From an uncultured Myxococcales bacterium (GTDB lineage: Bacteria; Myxococcota_A; UBA9042), in NCBI GenBank assembly GCA_903924465.1, contig CAIYBN010000040.1, positions 93,481 to 157,480 on the forward strand: a stretch of 64,000 nucleotides of DNA, read 5' to 3'. Positions within the stretch are counted from its first letter, which is position 1. Every line of letters starts with the position of its first letter. Positions 8,544-17,433 of the stretch are shown here, in pieces. The translations under genes were made by a program, and so were the position numbers. Under the pieces are notes generated by a model. It did no database searches and was not told the origin of the DNA. It saw only the letters and a program-made list of their open reading frames with translations.

Positions 8544-9565
8544 GCCGCGGGGCCAAGACCGCGGAATTGGAACGATTGTCGGCTGAGCGCGGGCAATCAC
8601 AGGCTGAATTGACAACTTCGTCCTCACAAGAGTCGGGATTCGCCCATGTGACCGTGCTCCGCGATGCCGTGACCCAAGCGGTTGTGGCCGCGGCGGCTGG
8701 TGCGGATGACGCACTGGTGGTCGATTGCACGCTGGGCGGCGGCGGACATGCGGAAGCGATTTTGCAAGCGCTGCCCGGCGCGCGGGTGATCGGTCTCGAT
8801 CGAGACGAGTCGGCGATCGCAGCCGCGTCGGCGCGCCTCAGCGCCTTTGGTCCGCGGTTTCGCGCCGTGCACACACCTTTTGGCCGTCTGGCTGAGGTCC
8901 TGCGTGAGCTGGGCCAGCCGGATGCGACCGCGATCATCGCAGACCTGGGCGTTTCATCGCACCAGTTTGACACCGCCGAGCGCGGCTTTTCGCTGCGTCA
9001 CGAAGGACCGCTGGACATGCGGATGGACCGTTCGACGGGCCTGACGCTGGCGGAAAGGCTGGCCGCGATCAGCCTGGAGGAGCTCGCGGACGTGCTGTAC
9101 GCCTACGGCGACATCCGTCGTTCGATCGGGACCGCGCGGATCGTGCTGCAGTCGGTTCAGGAAGGCGCTGACACCACCGCGAAACTGGCGCAGCGGCTGG
9201 CGGCGCGGTTGCCGCGTGACCGCAACGTCCATCCCGCGACGCTGGTATTCCAGGCGCTGCGCATCTGGGTCAATGGCGAACTGGATGAATTGGAAGCGCT
9301 TTTGCGCGATGCGCCGGGCCTTCTACAGGAAGGCGGCGTGCTGGCGGTGATCAGCTTTCACTCCGGCGAAGACCGCCTGGTGAAGCAGGCGATGCGGGCG
9401 CAAGCTCCTAAAAAATATGGCGAATTCATGCGCGGCAAGCCGCAGGCGGCTGGGGACGAAGAAGTGCGGGACAACCCGCGTGCACGAAGTGCCCGGCTGC
9501 GGCTGCTGTGGCGAAGTCGCCGCGGTGAACCGCTGGATGGACCAGACGAGGACGAAGATTCATGA
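8540..9565 (+). CDS. rsmH: 16S rRNA (cytosine1402-N4)-methyltransferase RsmH
   Basis: RsmH (MraW) N4-methylates C1402 in the ribosomal P site. The GTG at 8540 gives 341 aa and overlaps the mraZ stop as GTGA; longer upstream frames read through mraZ in another phase. Visible family blocks are FAHVTVLRDAV (usually HxPVLLxE), the SAM-binding DCTLGGGGHAEAIL, GLDRDESAI, DLGVSSHQFD, RGFSLRHEGPLDMRMD, LVFQALRIWVNGELDEL and VISFHSGEDRLVK. The N-terminus has about 35 extra residues before the first motif, rich in Glu, Ser and Gln. Confidence 0.95.
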   Translation: MSRGAKTAELERLSAERGQSQAELTTSSSQESGFAHVTVLRDAVTQAVVAAAAGADDALVVDCTLGGGGHAEAILQALPGARVIGLDRDESAIAAASARLSAFGPRFRAVHTPFGRLAEVLRELGQPDATAIIADLGVSSHQFDTAERGFSLRHEGPLDMRMDRSTGLTLAERLAAISLEELADVLYAYGDIRRSIGTARIVLQSVQEGADTTAKLAQRLAARLPRDRNVHPATLVFQALRIWVNGELDELEALLRDAPGLLQEGGVLAVISFHSGEDRLVKQAMRAQAPKKYGEFMRGKPQAAGDEEVRDNPRARSARLRLLWRSRRGEPLDGPDEDEDS

Positions 9566-9589
9566 GTGAGGGAGCAGAGTTGTGGAAAA

Positions 9590-9659
9590 GTTGACAAATA
9601 GTTGACCGCGCTCGCGGACGTCGGATAACGGCCGTGGGGGTCAACTCGTTATGTCAACT
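9590..9659 (+). repeat. Nested inverted heptamers AGTTGAC / GTCAACT
   Basis: AGTTGAC occurs at 9590-9596 and 9600-9606, and its reverse complement GTCAACT at 9640-9646 and 9653-9659, in the 130-bp spacer between rsmH and ftsL. The copies could bind a dimeric regulator or form alternative RNA stems. A weak promoter-like pair, TTGACC (9602-9607) and GATAAC (9624-9629), lies between the arms. No T-run follows, so a classic terminator is unlikely. Confidence 0.55.
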
Positions 9660-9695
9660 CAGGCGGGACAGCCCGCGCACTGAAACGGGAAGTGG

Positions 9696-10100
9696 ATGAT
9701 GAGTGAAGGACACGACTGCCAAAGTCTCGATCGCGTCATGGATGGTGTCCGCAAGGACGGCCAGCAGTTGGTGCAATGGTGGCAGCACAAGCCGCTGTCA
9801 GACGCCGAACGCGCGGAACGGACGGAGCGCTTCTTTTGGTGGCGTGTGGTGGCGATTCTCGGCATCGCACTGACCGTGGCGACGCTGGGCGTGCTGCAAG
9901 TGCGGCATTCCTCGTCGGGCATTCGCACAGCGTATGAACTGGTGCGGGCCAACGACGCGCTGCGCGAGCAAATCGAGGCCAACCGCCACGCCGAGGCCAA
10001 TTTGACGGGCCTGAAGAATCCCAACGAACTGCGCAAGGAGGCCAACGAGGTCTACCACATGCGGGTTCCCGGCGCCGATGAACAGGTGGAAGTCGAATAA
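9696..10100 (+). CDS. ftsL: Cell division protein FtsL
   Basis: This 134-aa bitopic protein has a cytoplasmic N-tail of about 45 residues, one membrane span (VVAILGIALTVATLGVLQV, about 49-67), a heptad-like segment (ELVRANDALREQIEANRHAE), and the closing LRKEANEVYHMRVPGADEQV that mirrors the FtsL end region. FtsL forms a complex with FtsB and FtsQ and activates FtsWI for septal peptidoglycan synthesis. Identity comes from topology plus its place between rsmH and ftsI, since FtsL sequences are poorly conserved. Met1 or Met2 (9699) could start it. Confidence 0.8.
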   Translation: MMSEGHDCQSLDRVMDGVRKDGQQLVQWWQHKPLSDAERAERTERFFWWRVVAILGIALTVATLGVLQVRHSSSGIRTAYELVRANDALREQIEANRHAEANLTGLKNPNELRKEANEVYHMRVPGADEQVEVE

Positions 10101-10102
10101 TC

Positions 10103-10924
10103 ATGCCGCCCTGCCTCAGCCACTTCCTGCGTCTGCGCGTGCTGCTTCTTGCGGCGACGGCGACGTGCGCGCTGGGAACGGCGGGTTGTTCGTCGGCGGA
10201 GGTGGAGCGCAAGGAGCGCGAGGAGAAGGCGGATTTCCACCACAACCTCGCGGCTGGCTACTTCCAGTCCAAGAACATCGACTTGGCGATCCGTGAACTG
10301 GTCGCGGCGCTGGAAATCGATCCGGATCACGCCGACGCGCACTATCTCTATGGATTCATCGAGTTCGGTCGCAAGCAGTACGAGGAGGCGGCCGAGAGCT
10401 TCAAGCACGCGCTGCGAACCCGGCCGAAATTCTACGCCGCCCGCAACCATCTGGGCGCGACCTACCTGGAGCTGGAGCGCTGGGCGGACGCGATCGCCAC
10501 GCTGGAACCGCTGCTCAAGGAACCGACCTACACGACGCAGTATCTGGTCTACAACAACCTCGGCTGGGCGTACCTGAAAATGGGCGACCTGCGGATGGCG
10601 GACAAGAACCTGAAGCTCGCGGTGTTTCTGAATCCGAAATTCTGCAATGGTTATCGAAATTTGGGTCTGCTGGCGATGGAGCAGCGCGACTTCAAAGGCG
10701 CGGTCGAACAGATGACTGAGGCGACGACTCGGTGCCCGACCTTTGCCGATCTGCACATGCAGCGGGCGGAAGCGCTGGCCGCGGCAGGACAAGCGGCCGA
10801 AGCGGACGCGGAATTTCGCAAATGCGCTGAACTGGGCGGCGACTCGATGCTGGGGCGACGCTGCAAAGCGCGCACCCGACAGGGCACCGGCGGCGGCGAT
10901 GGCCGTCAAGTGGGGGGTTGGTAA
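10103..10924 (+). CDS. TPR lipoprotein, PilF/Tgl-like
   Basis: This 273-aa protein has a signal peptide and lipobox (LGTAGC, Cys29). Then come about five tetratricopeptide repeats, for example AGYFQSKNIDLAIRELVAAL, YGFIEFGRKQYEEAAESFKH, LGATYLELERWADAIATLEP and LGWAYLKMGDLRMADKNLKL. The pattern resembles PilF/PilW/Tgl, outer-membrane pilotins that help assemble the type IV pilus secretin. Here it lies inside the dcw cluster, 2 bp after ftsL, and its TAA overlaps the ftsI ATG by one base. It must therefore be co-expressed with division genes, and a role at the septum is as likely as one in pili. The exact function is not known from sequence. Confidence 0.8.
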   Translation: MPPCLSHFLRLRVLLLAATATCALGTAGCSSAEVERKEREEKADFHHNLAAGYFQSKNIDLAIRELVAALEIDPDHADAHYLYGFIEFGRKQYEEAAESFKHALRTRPKFYAARNHLGATYLELERWADAIATLEPLLKEPTYTTQYLVYNNLGWAYLKMGDLRMADKNLKLAVFLNPKFCNGYRNLGLLAMEQRDFKGAVEQMTEATTRCPTFADLHMQRAEALAAAGQAAEADAEFRKCAELGGDSMLGRRCKARTRQGTGGGDGRQVGGW

Positions 10925-13317
10925 TGGCGACGGATGTGCGCGATTTGCCGCGCAAAGTGCTGCCGGCCCGGCTGTTCCAGCTCATCGACCGCGCCGGGAC
11001 GACGCCGCAGGCCCGGCAGGATCGCGCCAAGCGCCGCGTGCAGTTGGTCGCTGGCCTGTTGGGCGTCTACCTGGTCTTCGCTTACGGCGCGGCGGTGTGG
11101 ACGGTCGTCAACAAGGCGACGCTGGAGAAGTACGCGAAGGGCAACCTGCTCAAACTCAACAAGATTGAGACGAGGCGCGGCGATATCGAGGACCGCCATG
11201 GCGTGACGCTGGCGACCAGTCTGTCGGCCAACTCCGTGTCGGCCAATCCGCGCTGGGTGCTGCCGCCGTTCGTGAAAGTGGACAAAAAGAAGGTGTCGAC
11301 GACGCCGACGCAGATGCCGTTTGACGGCGCCGAAGCCATCGCGTTTCGCAAGAAGATCGCCGACCGGATCGTGCAGATTCTGGGGGTCAGCGACAAGGAC
11401 GAGGCGTACATCCGCGAGCAGTTGAACCGGCACGACGTGGCCAAGAACGGCAAGCCGAGCGAAAAAGGTGCGTCATTCGCTTACTTGGCGCACAAGCTGA
11501 CGGACAAGCAGAGTCAGGGCATTCGCGAGGCGATCGCCGACGGCGAACTGCCTGGCATCACGCTCGAACCGCGGTTCATCCGCTACTTTCCGAACAACGA
11601 ACTGGCCGGACCGCTGGTCGGCCGCGACAACACGACGGGCAGCATCGAGGCGAGCTTTGACAAGCTGTTGCGCGGTCAGCAGGTCGAAGTGTGGTCGTAC
11701 AAGGACTCGAGTGCGACGCCGCTGTACATCGACGGCGCGCCGGATCCGAGCGTGTTCGGCGGCAAGAGCATCACGCTGACGATCGATGAGAAAGTTCAGG
11801 CAGTTGCCGAGCACCATCTGGAAGCCGCCGTGCGCGAGTTTGAAGCGCAGCACGGTATCGCCGTGGTCATGGACGTGCAGACCGGCGACGTGCTGGCGCT
11901 GGCGCAGTGGCCGAGCTTCAACCCGAACGACATCGAGACGGCGCCGAAATACGGCCTGCACAACATCGCGGTGGAATTCCAGTACGAGCCTGGCTCGACG
12001 TTCAAGGTGTTCAACCTGGCGATTGGCTTGCAGGAAAAGGCTGTGACGCTGGAGGAAGTGATTCCGCTGGGGCCGATGGTCGTGGGCAACAAGGTCATCA
12101 AGGACGACCACCCGCACGCGCAGGTGACCGGCCTACAGTCGCTGCAGGTCAGCTCGAACATCGCAAACGCCAAAATCGCCATGCGGATGCACCGCGAAGT
12201 GTACGAAAAGTACCTGCGCGCGTTGGGGTTTGGTCGCCGGCTGGATCTCGGGATGATCGGTGAAGGCGCGGGGCAGCTGTCGCCGTCGGACAAATGGTCG
12301 CTGGTGCAGTACGCCAACATTGCATTTGGCCAAGGCATTGCCGTGACGCCGCTGCAGATGGTGGCGGGCTTCGCTGCGGTCGCCAATGGTGGCACGTATC
12401 GTCGGCCGCGGATCATCCACTCGATCCACACGGCCGATGGCAAGGAAGAACGGCTGCCGACCGACGCGGGCAAGCGGGTGTTTGATCGGGACACGACCGA
12501 GAAAGTGCTCAAGGCGATGGCTTCGGTGTGTCAGCCGCGCACGGCGGACAGCTTGGGCGGTACGGGAACGGCGGCGCGGTTGCCGAACTATTCGATCGGC
12601 GGCAAAACGGGCACGGCGCAGCAGGCCAATCCAGGGGGCGGCTACTCGGACACGCACTGGGTCGGCAGCTTCATCGCCATCACGCCGATTGAAAAGCCGC
12701 GGCTGGTGGTCTTCGCAGCGATCGACACGCCGAACAAGTTCGACCCGAAGCTGGGCAAGATCGCCCGCTACGGCGGCATCGTCGCGGCGCCGGTCGTGCG
12801 GGAAATTGCCCGTTTCACCCTACCGTACCTGGGTGTGCCGCCGAGCCCGGGTGCGCCGTATCTGGACCGCAACGATCCGGAAAAGGCCAAGAAAGAAGAC
12901 GCCGACCGCAAGCTGCTGGCGCAGAAGACCGCGGCGACGATGTTGGCGCTGCAGAATCCGCAGAAGCCGGTGGCCGATGCCACGCCGGTGGCGGAAGGCA
13001 TGGCGCGCGTGCCCGATGTGCTGCGCTTGCCGATGCGGGTGGTCCGCGAGCGTTTGGCCACGGCCAAGCTGGAACTCGCGGCGGGCGGCAGTGGCGTTGG
13101 CGTGGAGCAAGCACCCGCGGCGGGCGAGATCGTGCCGAGCGGCACTTCCGTGAAGGTCACGTTCAAGCGCATGAGCGAGGTGGCCGATGCCCGGCCGCCG
13201 GAGCCGCCGCCGGAAGAAGCGGCCAAGCCCGCTGACCCGACCAAGCCAGCGGAGACGCAGAAGCCGGTGAATGCGGTGCGGCCAGGCGGCCCGACGCAGC
13301 CGGCGGTCAAGCACTAG
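10924..13317 (+). CDS. ftsI: Septal peptidoglycan transpeptidase FtsI (PBP3) with PASTA domain
   Basis: This 797-aa class B penicillin-binding protein starts with ATG at 10924 behind GGGGGG, overlapping the previous stop (TAATG). One N-terminal span (VQLVAGLLGVYLVFAYGAAV) anchors it. The transpeptidase motifs are S358-TFK, S410-S-N and K561-TGT. After the catalytic domain a PASTA module follows at about residues 695-745 (VPDVLRLPMRVVRERL...SGTSVKVTF), then a Pro/Glu/Lys-rich tail. FtsI cross-links septal peptidoglycan together with FtsW. A PASTA module is absent in E. coli FtsI but known in SpoVD-type and some deltaproteobacterial homologues. Confidence 0.95.
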   Translation: MATDVRDLPRKVLPARLFQLIDRAGTTPQARQDRAKRRVQLVAGLLGVYLVFAYGAAVWTVVNKATLEKYAKGNLLKLNKIETRRGDIEDRHGVTLATSLSANSVSANPRWVLPPFVKVDKKKVSTTPTQMPFDGAEAIAFRKKIADRIVQILGVSDKDEAYIREQLNRHDVAKNGKPSEKGASFAYLAHKLTDKQSQGIREAIADGELPGITLEPRFIRYFPNNELAGPLVGRDNTTGSIEASFDKLLRGQQVEVWSYKDSSATPLYIDGAPDPSVFGGKSITLTIDEKVQAVAEHHLEAAVREFEAQHGIAVVMDVQTGDVLALAQWPSFNPNDIETAPKYGLHNIAVEFQYEPGSTFKVFNLAIGLQEKAVTLEEVIPLGPMVVGNKVIKDDHPHAQVTGLQSLQVSSNIANAKIAMRMHREVYEKYLRALGFGRRLDLGMIGEGAGQLSPSDKWSLVQYANIAFGQGIAVTPLQMVAGFAAVANGGTYRRPRIIHSIHTADGKEERLPTDAGKRVFDRDTTEKVLKAMASVCQPRTADSLGGTGTAARLPNYSIGGKTGTAQQANPGGGYSDTHWVGSFIAITPIEKPRLVVFAAIDTPNKFDPKLGKIARYGGIVAAPVVREIARFTLPYLGVPPSPGAPYLDRNDPEKAKKEDADRKLLAQKTAATMLALQNPQKPVADATPVAEGMARVPDVLRLPMRVVRERLATAKLELAAGGSGVGVEQAPAAGEIVPSGTSVKVTFKRMSEVADARPPEPPPEEAAKPADPTKPAETQKPVNAVRPGGPTQPAVKH

Positions 13318-13326
13318 GGGACGAAA

Positions 13327-14880
13327 ATGGACTTGCTGGAGTTGTTGCAGCAGAGCGGCGTGCGGGCGGAGGTGGCGGAACACGCCAACCTTGGCGTCGC
13401 CGTGCGCGCTGTGACAGCCGACTCGCGGCGCGTCCAACCGGGGACGGTCTTTGTCGCGGTGCCAGGGACGCGCGCCCATGGTCTCGACTACGCCGCGCAG
13501 GCCGTTGCCGCCGGTGCCATCGCCGTCGTCACGGACCGGCCTTTTGCCCTGGAAGGCGCCTTGGCGCTGCACGTTTCGGATGCCCGGGACGCGCTGGGCG
13601 CCTTGTGCGCGGCGTTTCACGGCCATCCGAGCCGGGTCATCCACGTCGTCGGTGTCACGGGGACGAACGGCAAGACGACGACGACCGTGCTGGTCGCGGA
13701 ATTGCTGACCTCCGCGGGGCTCCGCGCGGCCGCGATTGGTACGACCGGTTTGTGGACACCGGAGGGTACGCGACCATCGCACATGACGACGCCCGATGCC
13801 GAAACGCTGCAGCAGTTGCTCGCAGGGCTGCGCGACGAAGGCTTCACGCACGTCGCGGTCGAAGTGAGTTCGCACGCGCTGGACCAGCATCGCGTCGCCG
13901 GCACGTGCTTTGCCGCGACCATTTGGACCAATCTGACCCGCGACCATCTGGACTACCACGGCACGCTGCAAGCTTATGCCGCGGCCAAGGCGCAACTGTT
14001 TGGCGGCGATCTGAAAGCGCCGCACGCCTTCGTGAATGCGGACGACGACGCTGCGGCGCAGGTTTGGCATCAAGGTCGCGCGCAGGCGTGGAGTCTCGGG
14101 GCGCATGGTGCGGCGGAGCATCAGGTCGAACAGCTGCGGTTGACCGCGCAAGGCTTGAGCTTCGTGCTGAAGAGCAGTGGCCGCCATCCGCTGGCGATCG
14201 AGGCACCGCTGATCGGCCGGCACAACGCCGAGAATCTGGCCGCGGCGCTGCTCGTCTGCCGTGCGCTGGGCGTCAAGGACGCGGACTTGGTCGCGGGCTG
14301 TCAAACTTTGCTGGCGCCACGTGGGCGGCTCCAGCCAGTCGCGAACCACACGGGCGCGCTGGTGCTCGTGGATTATGCCCACACGCCCGATGCGCTCCAG
14401 CAGATCCTGACGACGCTGCGGCCGTTGGTCGGTCCGCAAGGCCGGCTGATCGCGGTGCTCGGCTGCGGTGGCGATCGCGACCCGGGCAAGCGTCCGGTGA
14501 TGGGTCAGGTTGCGGCGCGGCTGGCCGATTTGTGCGTGGCGACGAGCGACAATCCGCGCACGGAAGACCCGCTGGCCATTCTTGCCGCCGTGGAAGAAGG
14601 CCTGCGGATGACGGGCGCGGAGAAGCTGGACCGGTTTGTGCCGTCGACCTTGGCCAAGCTTCACAATGGCCCGCGACGCTGCGGGTATTTGGTGGAAGCC
14701 GATCGCGATCAGGCCATCCGCCGCGCCGTCGGCGTGCTGCGCTCGGGCGACGTGCTGGTGATTGCCGGCAAAGGCCATGAGACGGTGCAGATCGTCGGCC
14801 ATGAAGAGCGGCCGTTTGACGATGTCGCGGTGGCCGAACGCTATCTGGGCCTGACGCGCCCAGCGCATGTGGGGGTGTGA
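13327..14880 (+). CDS. murE: UDP-MurNAc-tripeptide synthetase MurE (meso-DAP type)
   Basis: This 517-aa Mur ligase adds the third stem residue to UDP-MurNAc-L-Ala-D-Glu in the cytoplasm using ATP. The P-loop is GTNGKTT (112-118). SSHALDQHR and NLTRDHLDYHG are ligase core motifs, and VDYAHTPDAL begins the C-terminal domain. The selectivity motif reads D408-N-P-R in TSDNPRTEDP, which in characterised enzymes marks meso-diaminopimelate as substrate, as expected of a Gram-negative wall. GGGGAC precedes the ATG. The stop is adjacent to murF. Confidence 0.96.
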   Translation: MDLLELLQQSGVRAEVAEHANLGVAVRAVTADSRRVQPGTVFVAVPGTRAHGLDYAAQAVAAGAIAVVTDRPFALEGALALHVSDARDALGALCAAFHGHPSRVIHVVGVTGTNGKTTTTVLVAELLTSAGLRAAAIGTTGLWTPEGTRPSHMTTPDAETLQQLLAGLRDEGFTHVAVEVSSHALDQHRVAGTCFAATIWTNLTRDHLDYHGTLQAYAAAKAQLFGGDLKAPHAFVNADDDAAAQVWHQGRAQAWSLGAHGAAEHQVEQLRLTAQGLSFVLKSSGRHPLAIEAPLIGRHNAENLAAALLVCRALGVKDADLVAGCQTLLAPRGRLQPVANHTGALVLVDYAHTPDALQQILTTLRPLVGPQGRLIAVLGCGGDRDPGKRPVMGQVAARLADLCVATSDNPRTEDPLAILAAVEEGLRMTGAEKLDRFVPSTLAKLHNGPRRCGYLVEADRDQAIRRAVGVLRSGDVLVIAGKGHETVQIVGHEERPFDDVAVAERYLGLTRPAHVGV

Positions 14881-14882
14881 CG

Positions 14883-16319
14883 ATGTTGCAACGTCCTCCC
14901 GGTTTTGCCTTTGACGGCCAGACGGCGCTCGCCGCGACGGGTGGGCATTTGCGCGTCGATTCGCCGCGCTGGACCTCGGAGTTGTGCACCGATAGCCGGA
15001 AATTGGCGGCGGGAGACCTGTTCGTTGCCCTGCCCGGCGAGAAATTTGACGGCGCCGACTTCATCGCTGCGGCGCTGGCGGCTGGTGCGGTGGGCATCGT
15101 CGCCGAGACCGGTAAGACCGCGGCTTTTGTCGATGCGGCGCGCGCGGCCGGCGCGTGGCTGCTGGAAGTCGACGATGCGCTGCTGCAGCTTGGCGAGTTG
15201 GCACGCCACCATCGGCTGCGTTTCAACCCGCTGGTCGTCGGCATCACGGGCTCGAACGGCAAGACGACGACCAAGGAGCTGACTGCGCTGGCCCTTTCGC
15301 CGATGGGCGAAGTGCTGTGGACGGCGGGCAACTTCAACAACCGCATCGGCTTGCCGCTGACGTTGGCGCGTCTGACGGCGGCGCATCAGTTCGCGGTGTT
15401 GGAAATGGGCATGTCGATTCCGGGCGAGATTCGCCAGCTCGCGCACATTGGCGTGCCGCACATCGGCGTTATCACGTCGATTGCCGAGGCGCACCTGCAA
15501 GGCATGGGCAGCATCCAGTCGATCGCAGACGAAAAGGCCGACCTGCTGCGGGCGCTGCCGCCGCATGGCATCGCCATTGTGCCGCAGGACGAACCGCTCC
15601 TGAATACCGTGGTTGCCGGGCTGACGTGCCGCGTCGTGCGGTACGGCCGGAGTGCGGGCGAGGTGACTCTGGCTTCGCCGATCGCGGTTGCGGGCCTGAC
15701 CCAGCAGTTCACCGCGGATGTGGCCGGCACACAGGTCGCGGTGACGCTGCCGGGCCTTGGCGTGCACCTGGCCCACAACGCGCTGGCGGCACTGGCGGTC
15801 GCGTACGCGGCGGGCGCGGATCTGCACGCGGCGGCGGTGGCGATGGGTCGCTACGAGCCGGTTGGCCAGCGGATGCTGCCCTCGCGGATCGGTCCGTGGC
15901 TGGTGCTGGAAGACTGCTACAACGCCAATCCGCGCTCGGTGGAAGTGGCGCTGGACACGCTGGCGACCTTGCCGGGACCACGCGCGGCGATTCTCGGCTC
16001 GATGCTGGAATTGGGCGCGAACGAACGCGAACTCCATGCCCGTGTCGGCCGCCATGCCGCAGACGTCGGTGCCGACGTGCTCGTTGCGGTGGGCCCGTTC
16101 GCGGCGGACTACGCCCGCGGTGCCGCTGCCGGAGGCCTGACCGCCACGACGGTCGCTGAGCCCGCCGACGCCGCCGCTATTCTTGCGCACGCACTGCCGA
16201 CCCACGGCACGGTGCTTGTCAAAGGCTCTCGCGGCGCGCGCATGGAACGCGCGATCCAGGCGTTGCGCGACCTGCCCTTCACCCCTGCCACCGCCCTAGC
16301 GGCCGCTGCGAGGTCCTAG
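14883..16319 (+). CDS. murF: UDP-MurNAc-tripeptide:D-Ala-D-Ala ligase MurF
   Basis: MurF attaches the D-Ala-D-Ala dipeptide to complete the UDP-MurNAc-pentapeptide. The P-loop is GSNGKTTTKE. Other marks are WTAGNFNNRIGLPLTL, EMGMSIPGEI, ITSIAEAHLQGMGS, EDCYNANPRSV and VLVKGSRGARMER near the end, all typical of MurF. The length is 478 aa from ATG 14883, which sits 7 nt after GGGGG. A GTG at 14877 would overlap the murE stop as GTGA but lies only 1 nt from that ribosome site. Confidence 0.95.
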   Translation: MLQRPPGFAFDGQTALAATGGHLRVDSPRWTSELCTDSRKLAAGDLFVALPGEKFDGADFIAAALAAGAVGIVAETGKTAAFVDAARAAGAWLLEVDDALLQLGELARHHRLRFNPLVVGITGSNGKTTTKELTALALSPMGEVLWTAGNFNNRIGLPLTLARLTAAHQFAVLEMGMSIPGEIRQLAHIGVPHIGVITSIAEAHLQGMGSIQSIADEKADLLRALPPHGIAIVPQDEPLLNTVVAGLTCRVVRYGRSAGEVTLASPIAVAGLTQQFTADVAGTQVAVTLPGLGVHLAHNALAALAVAYAAGADLHAAAVAMGRYEPVGQRMLPSRIGPWLVLEDCYNANPRSVEVALDTLATLPGPRAAILGSMLELGANERELHARVGRHAADVGADVLVAVGPFAADYARGAAAGGLTATTVAEPADAAAILAHALPTHGTVLVKGSRGARMERAIQALRDLPFTPATALAAAARS

Positions 16320-16320
16320 C

Positions 16321-17430
16321 GTGTTCCTCTGGTTGTCCCAACACTTCCGCGGCGACTTCGGACCACTCAACGTGTTCCGCTACGTCACGTTCCGCTCGAT
16401 CGGCGCCATGGCCACGGCGCTGATGATCGCCATGTGGCTGTTTCCTTGGTTCATTCGCTTGCTGCAGGAAAAGCAGATCGGCCAAGTCGTCCGCGATGAC
16501 GGTCCGCAGTCGCACTTTTCCAAGAAGGGCACGCCGACCATGGGCGGTGTGCTGCTGCTGATGGCGATGGGCCTGTCGATGCTGCTCTGGTGCGACCTGC
16601 AGAACGTGTTCGTCTGGCTGACGCTGGTCGTGACGCTGGTGTTCGGCGTGCTGGGTTTCATCGACGATTTCCTGAAGATCCGCGATCGCAATTCCAAAGG
16701 CGTGTCCGAAAAGCAGAAGCTCGCCACGCAATTTGGTGTCACGGCGCTAGTCTTTGGCCTGATGTATTTTGGCTGGTTCGGCAAGGAACTCGCTGATTCG
16801 CGGCTGTATCTGCCTTTTGCCAGCGCCAAGCATTTCGCCTGGGATATCGGGCCGATTGCCTACACGCTGTTCGCTTGCGTGACCGTCGCTGGCTATTCCA
16901 ACGCCGTAAACCTGACCGACGGTCTGGACGGCCTCGCGATCGGTCCGGTGATGGTTTCCTCCTTTACTTTTGCAGTGCTGTGCTACCTGGTCGGTGCGCG
17001 GTTTGGCCATTTTGACGTGGCGCAATACCTCCTGCTGCCCGAAGTGCCCGCTGCGCACGAGCTGACGATTGTCCTGGCCGCCGTCATCGGCGCCGGCATC
17101 GGTTTCCTTTGGTACAACACGTATCCGGCGCTGGTTTTTATGGGTGACGTCGGCGCGCTCGCGCTGGGCGGCACGCTCGGCATGGTCGCGGTGTTTTCCA
17201 AAAATGAGCTGCTGTCGCTCATCGTCAACGGCCTGTTCGTGGTCGAAGCGGCCAGCGTCGCGTTGCAGCGCACGTGGTACCGCCGCACCGGCAAGCGGAT
17301 CCTGCGCATGGCGCCGATTCACCACCACTTCGAGAAGCTCGGCTGGCCGGAACCGCGCGTGACCATTCGTTTCTGGATCATCTCCGTCATGTTGTCGCTG
17401 GTCGCGTTGGCCAGCCTGAAGTTGAGGTAA
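16321..17430 (+). CDS. mraY: Phospho-MurNAc-pentapeptide transferase MraY
   Basis: This 369-aa polytopic membrane enzyme transfers phospho-MurNAc-pentapeptide to undecaprenyl phosphate, making lipid I. It has the usual ten-helix pattern and the family motifs FSKKGTPTMGGVL, GFIDDFLKI (catalytic Asp pair), NLTDGLDGLAIG and the His-rich loop MAPIHHHFEKLGWPE. GTG at 16321 is preceded by GAGG at 7 nt. It is one base downstream of murF. The gene expected next in most dcw clusters, murD, is not here; ftsW follows after 3 bp. Confidence 0.96.
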   Translation: MFLWLSQHFRGDFGPLNVFRYVTFRSIGAMATALMIAMWLFPWFIRLLQEKQIGQVVRDDGPQSHFSKKGTPTMGGVLLLMAMGLSMLLWCDLQNVFVWLTLVVTLVFGVLGFIDDFLKIRDRNSKGVSEKQKLATQFGVTALVFGLMYFGWFGKELADSRLYLPFASAKHFAWDIGPIAYTLFACVTVAGYSNAVNLTDGLDGLAIGPVMVSSFTFAVLCYLVGARFGHFDVAQYLLLPEVPAAHELTIVLAAVIGAGIGFLWYNTYPALVFMGDVGALALGGTLGMVAVFSKNELLSLIVNGLFVVEAASVALQRTWYRRTGKRILRMAPIHHHFEKLGWPEPRVTIRFWIISVMLSLVALASLKLR

Positions 17431-17433
17431 GTC

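Noticed and set aside
12820..14868. 682-aa minus-strand ORF opposite ftsI and murE
   Set aside because: No domain or ribosome site, and fully explained by codon bias of the sense genes.
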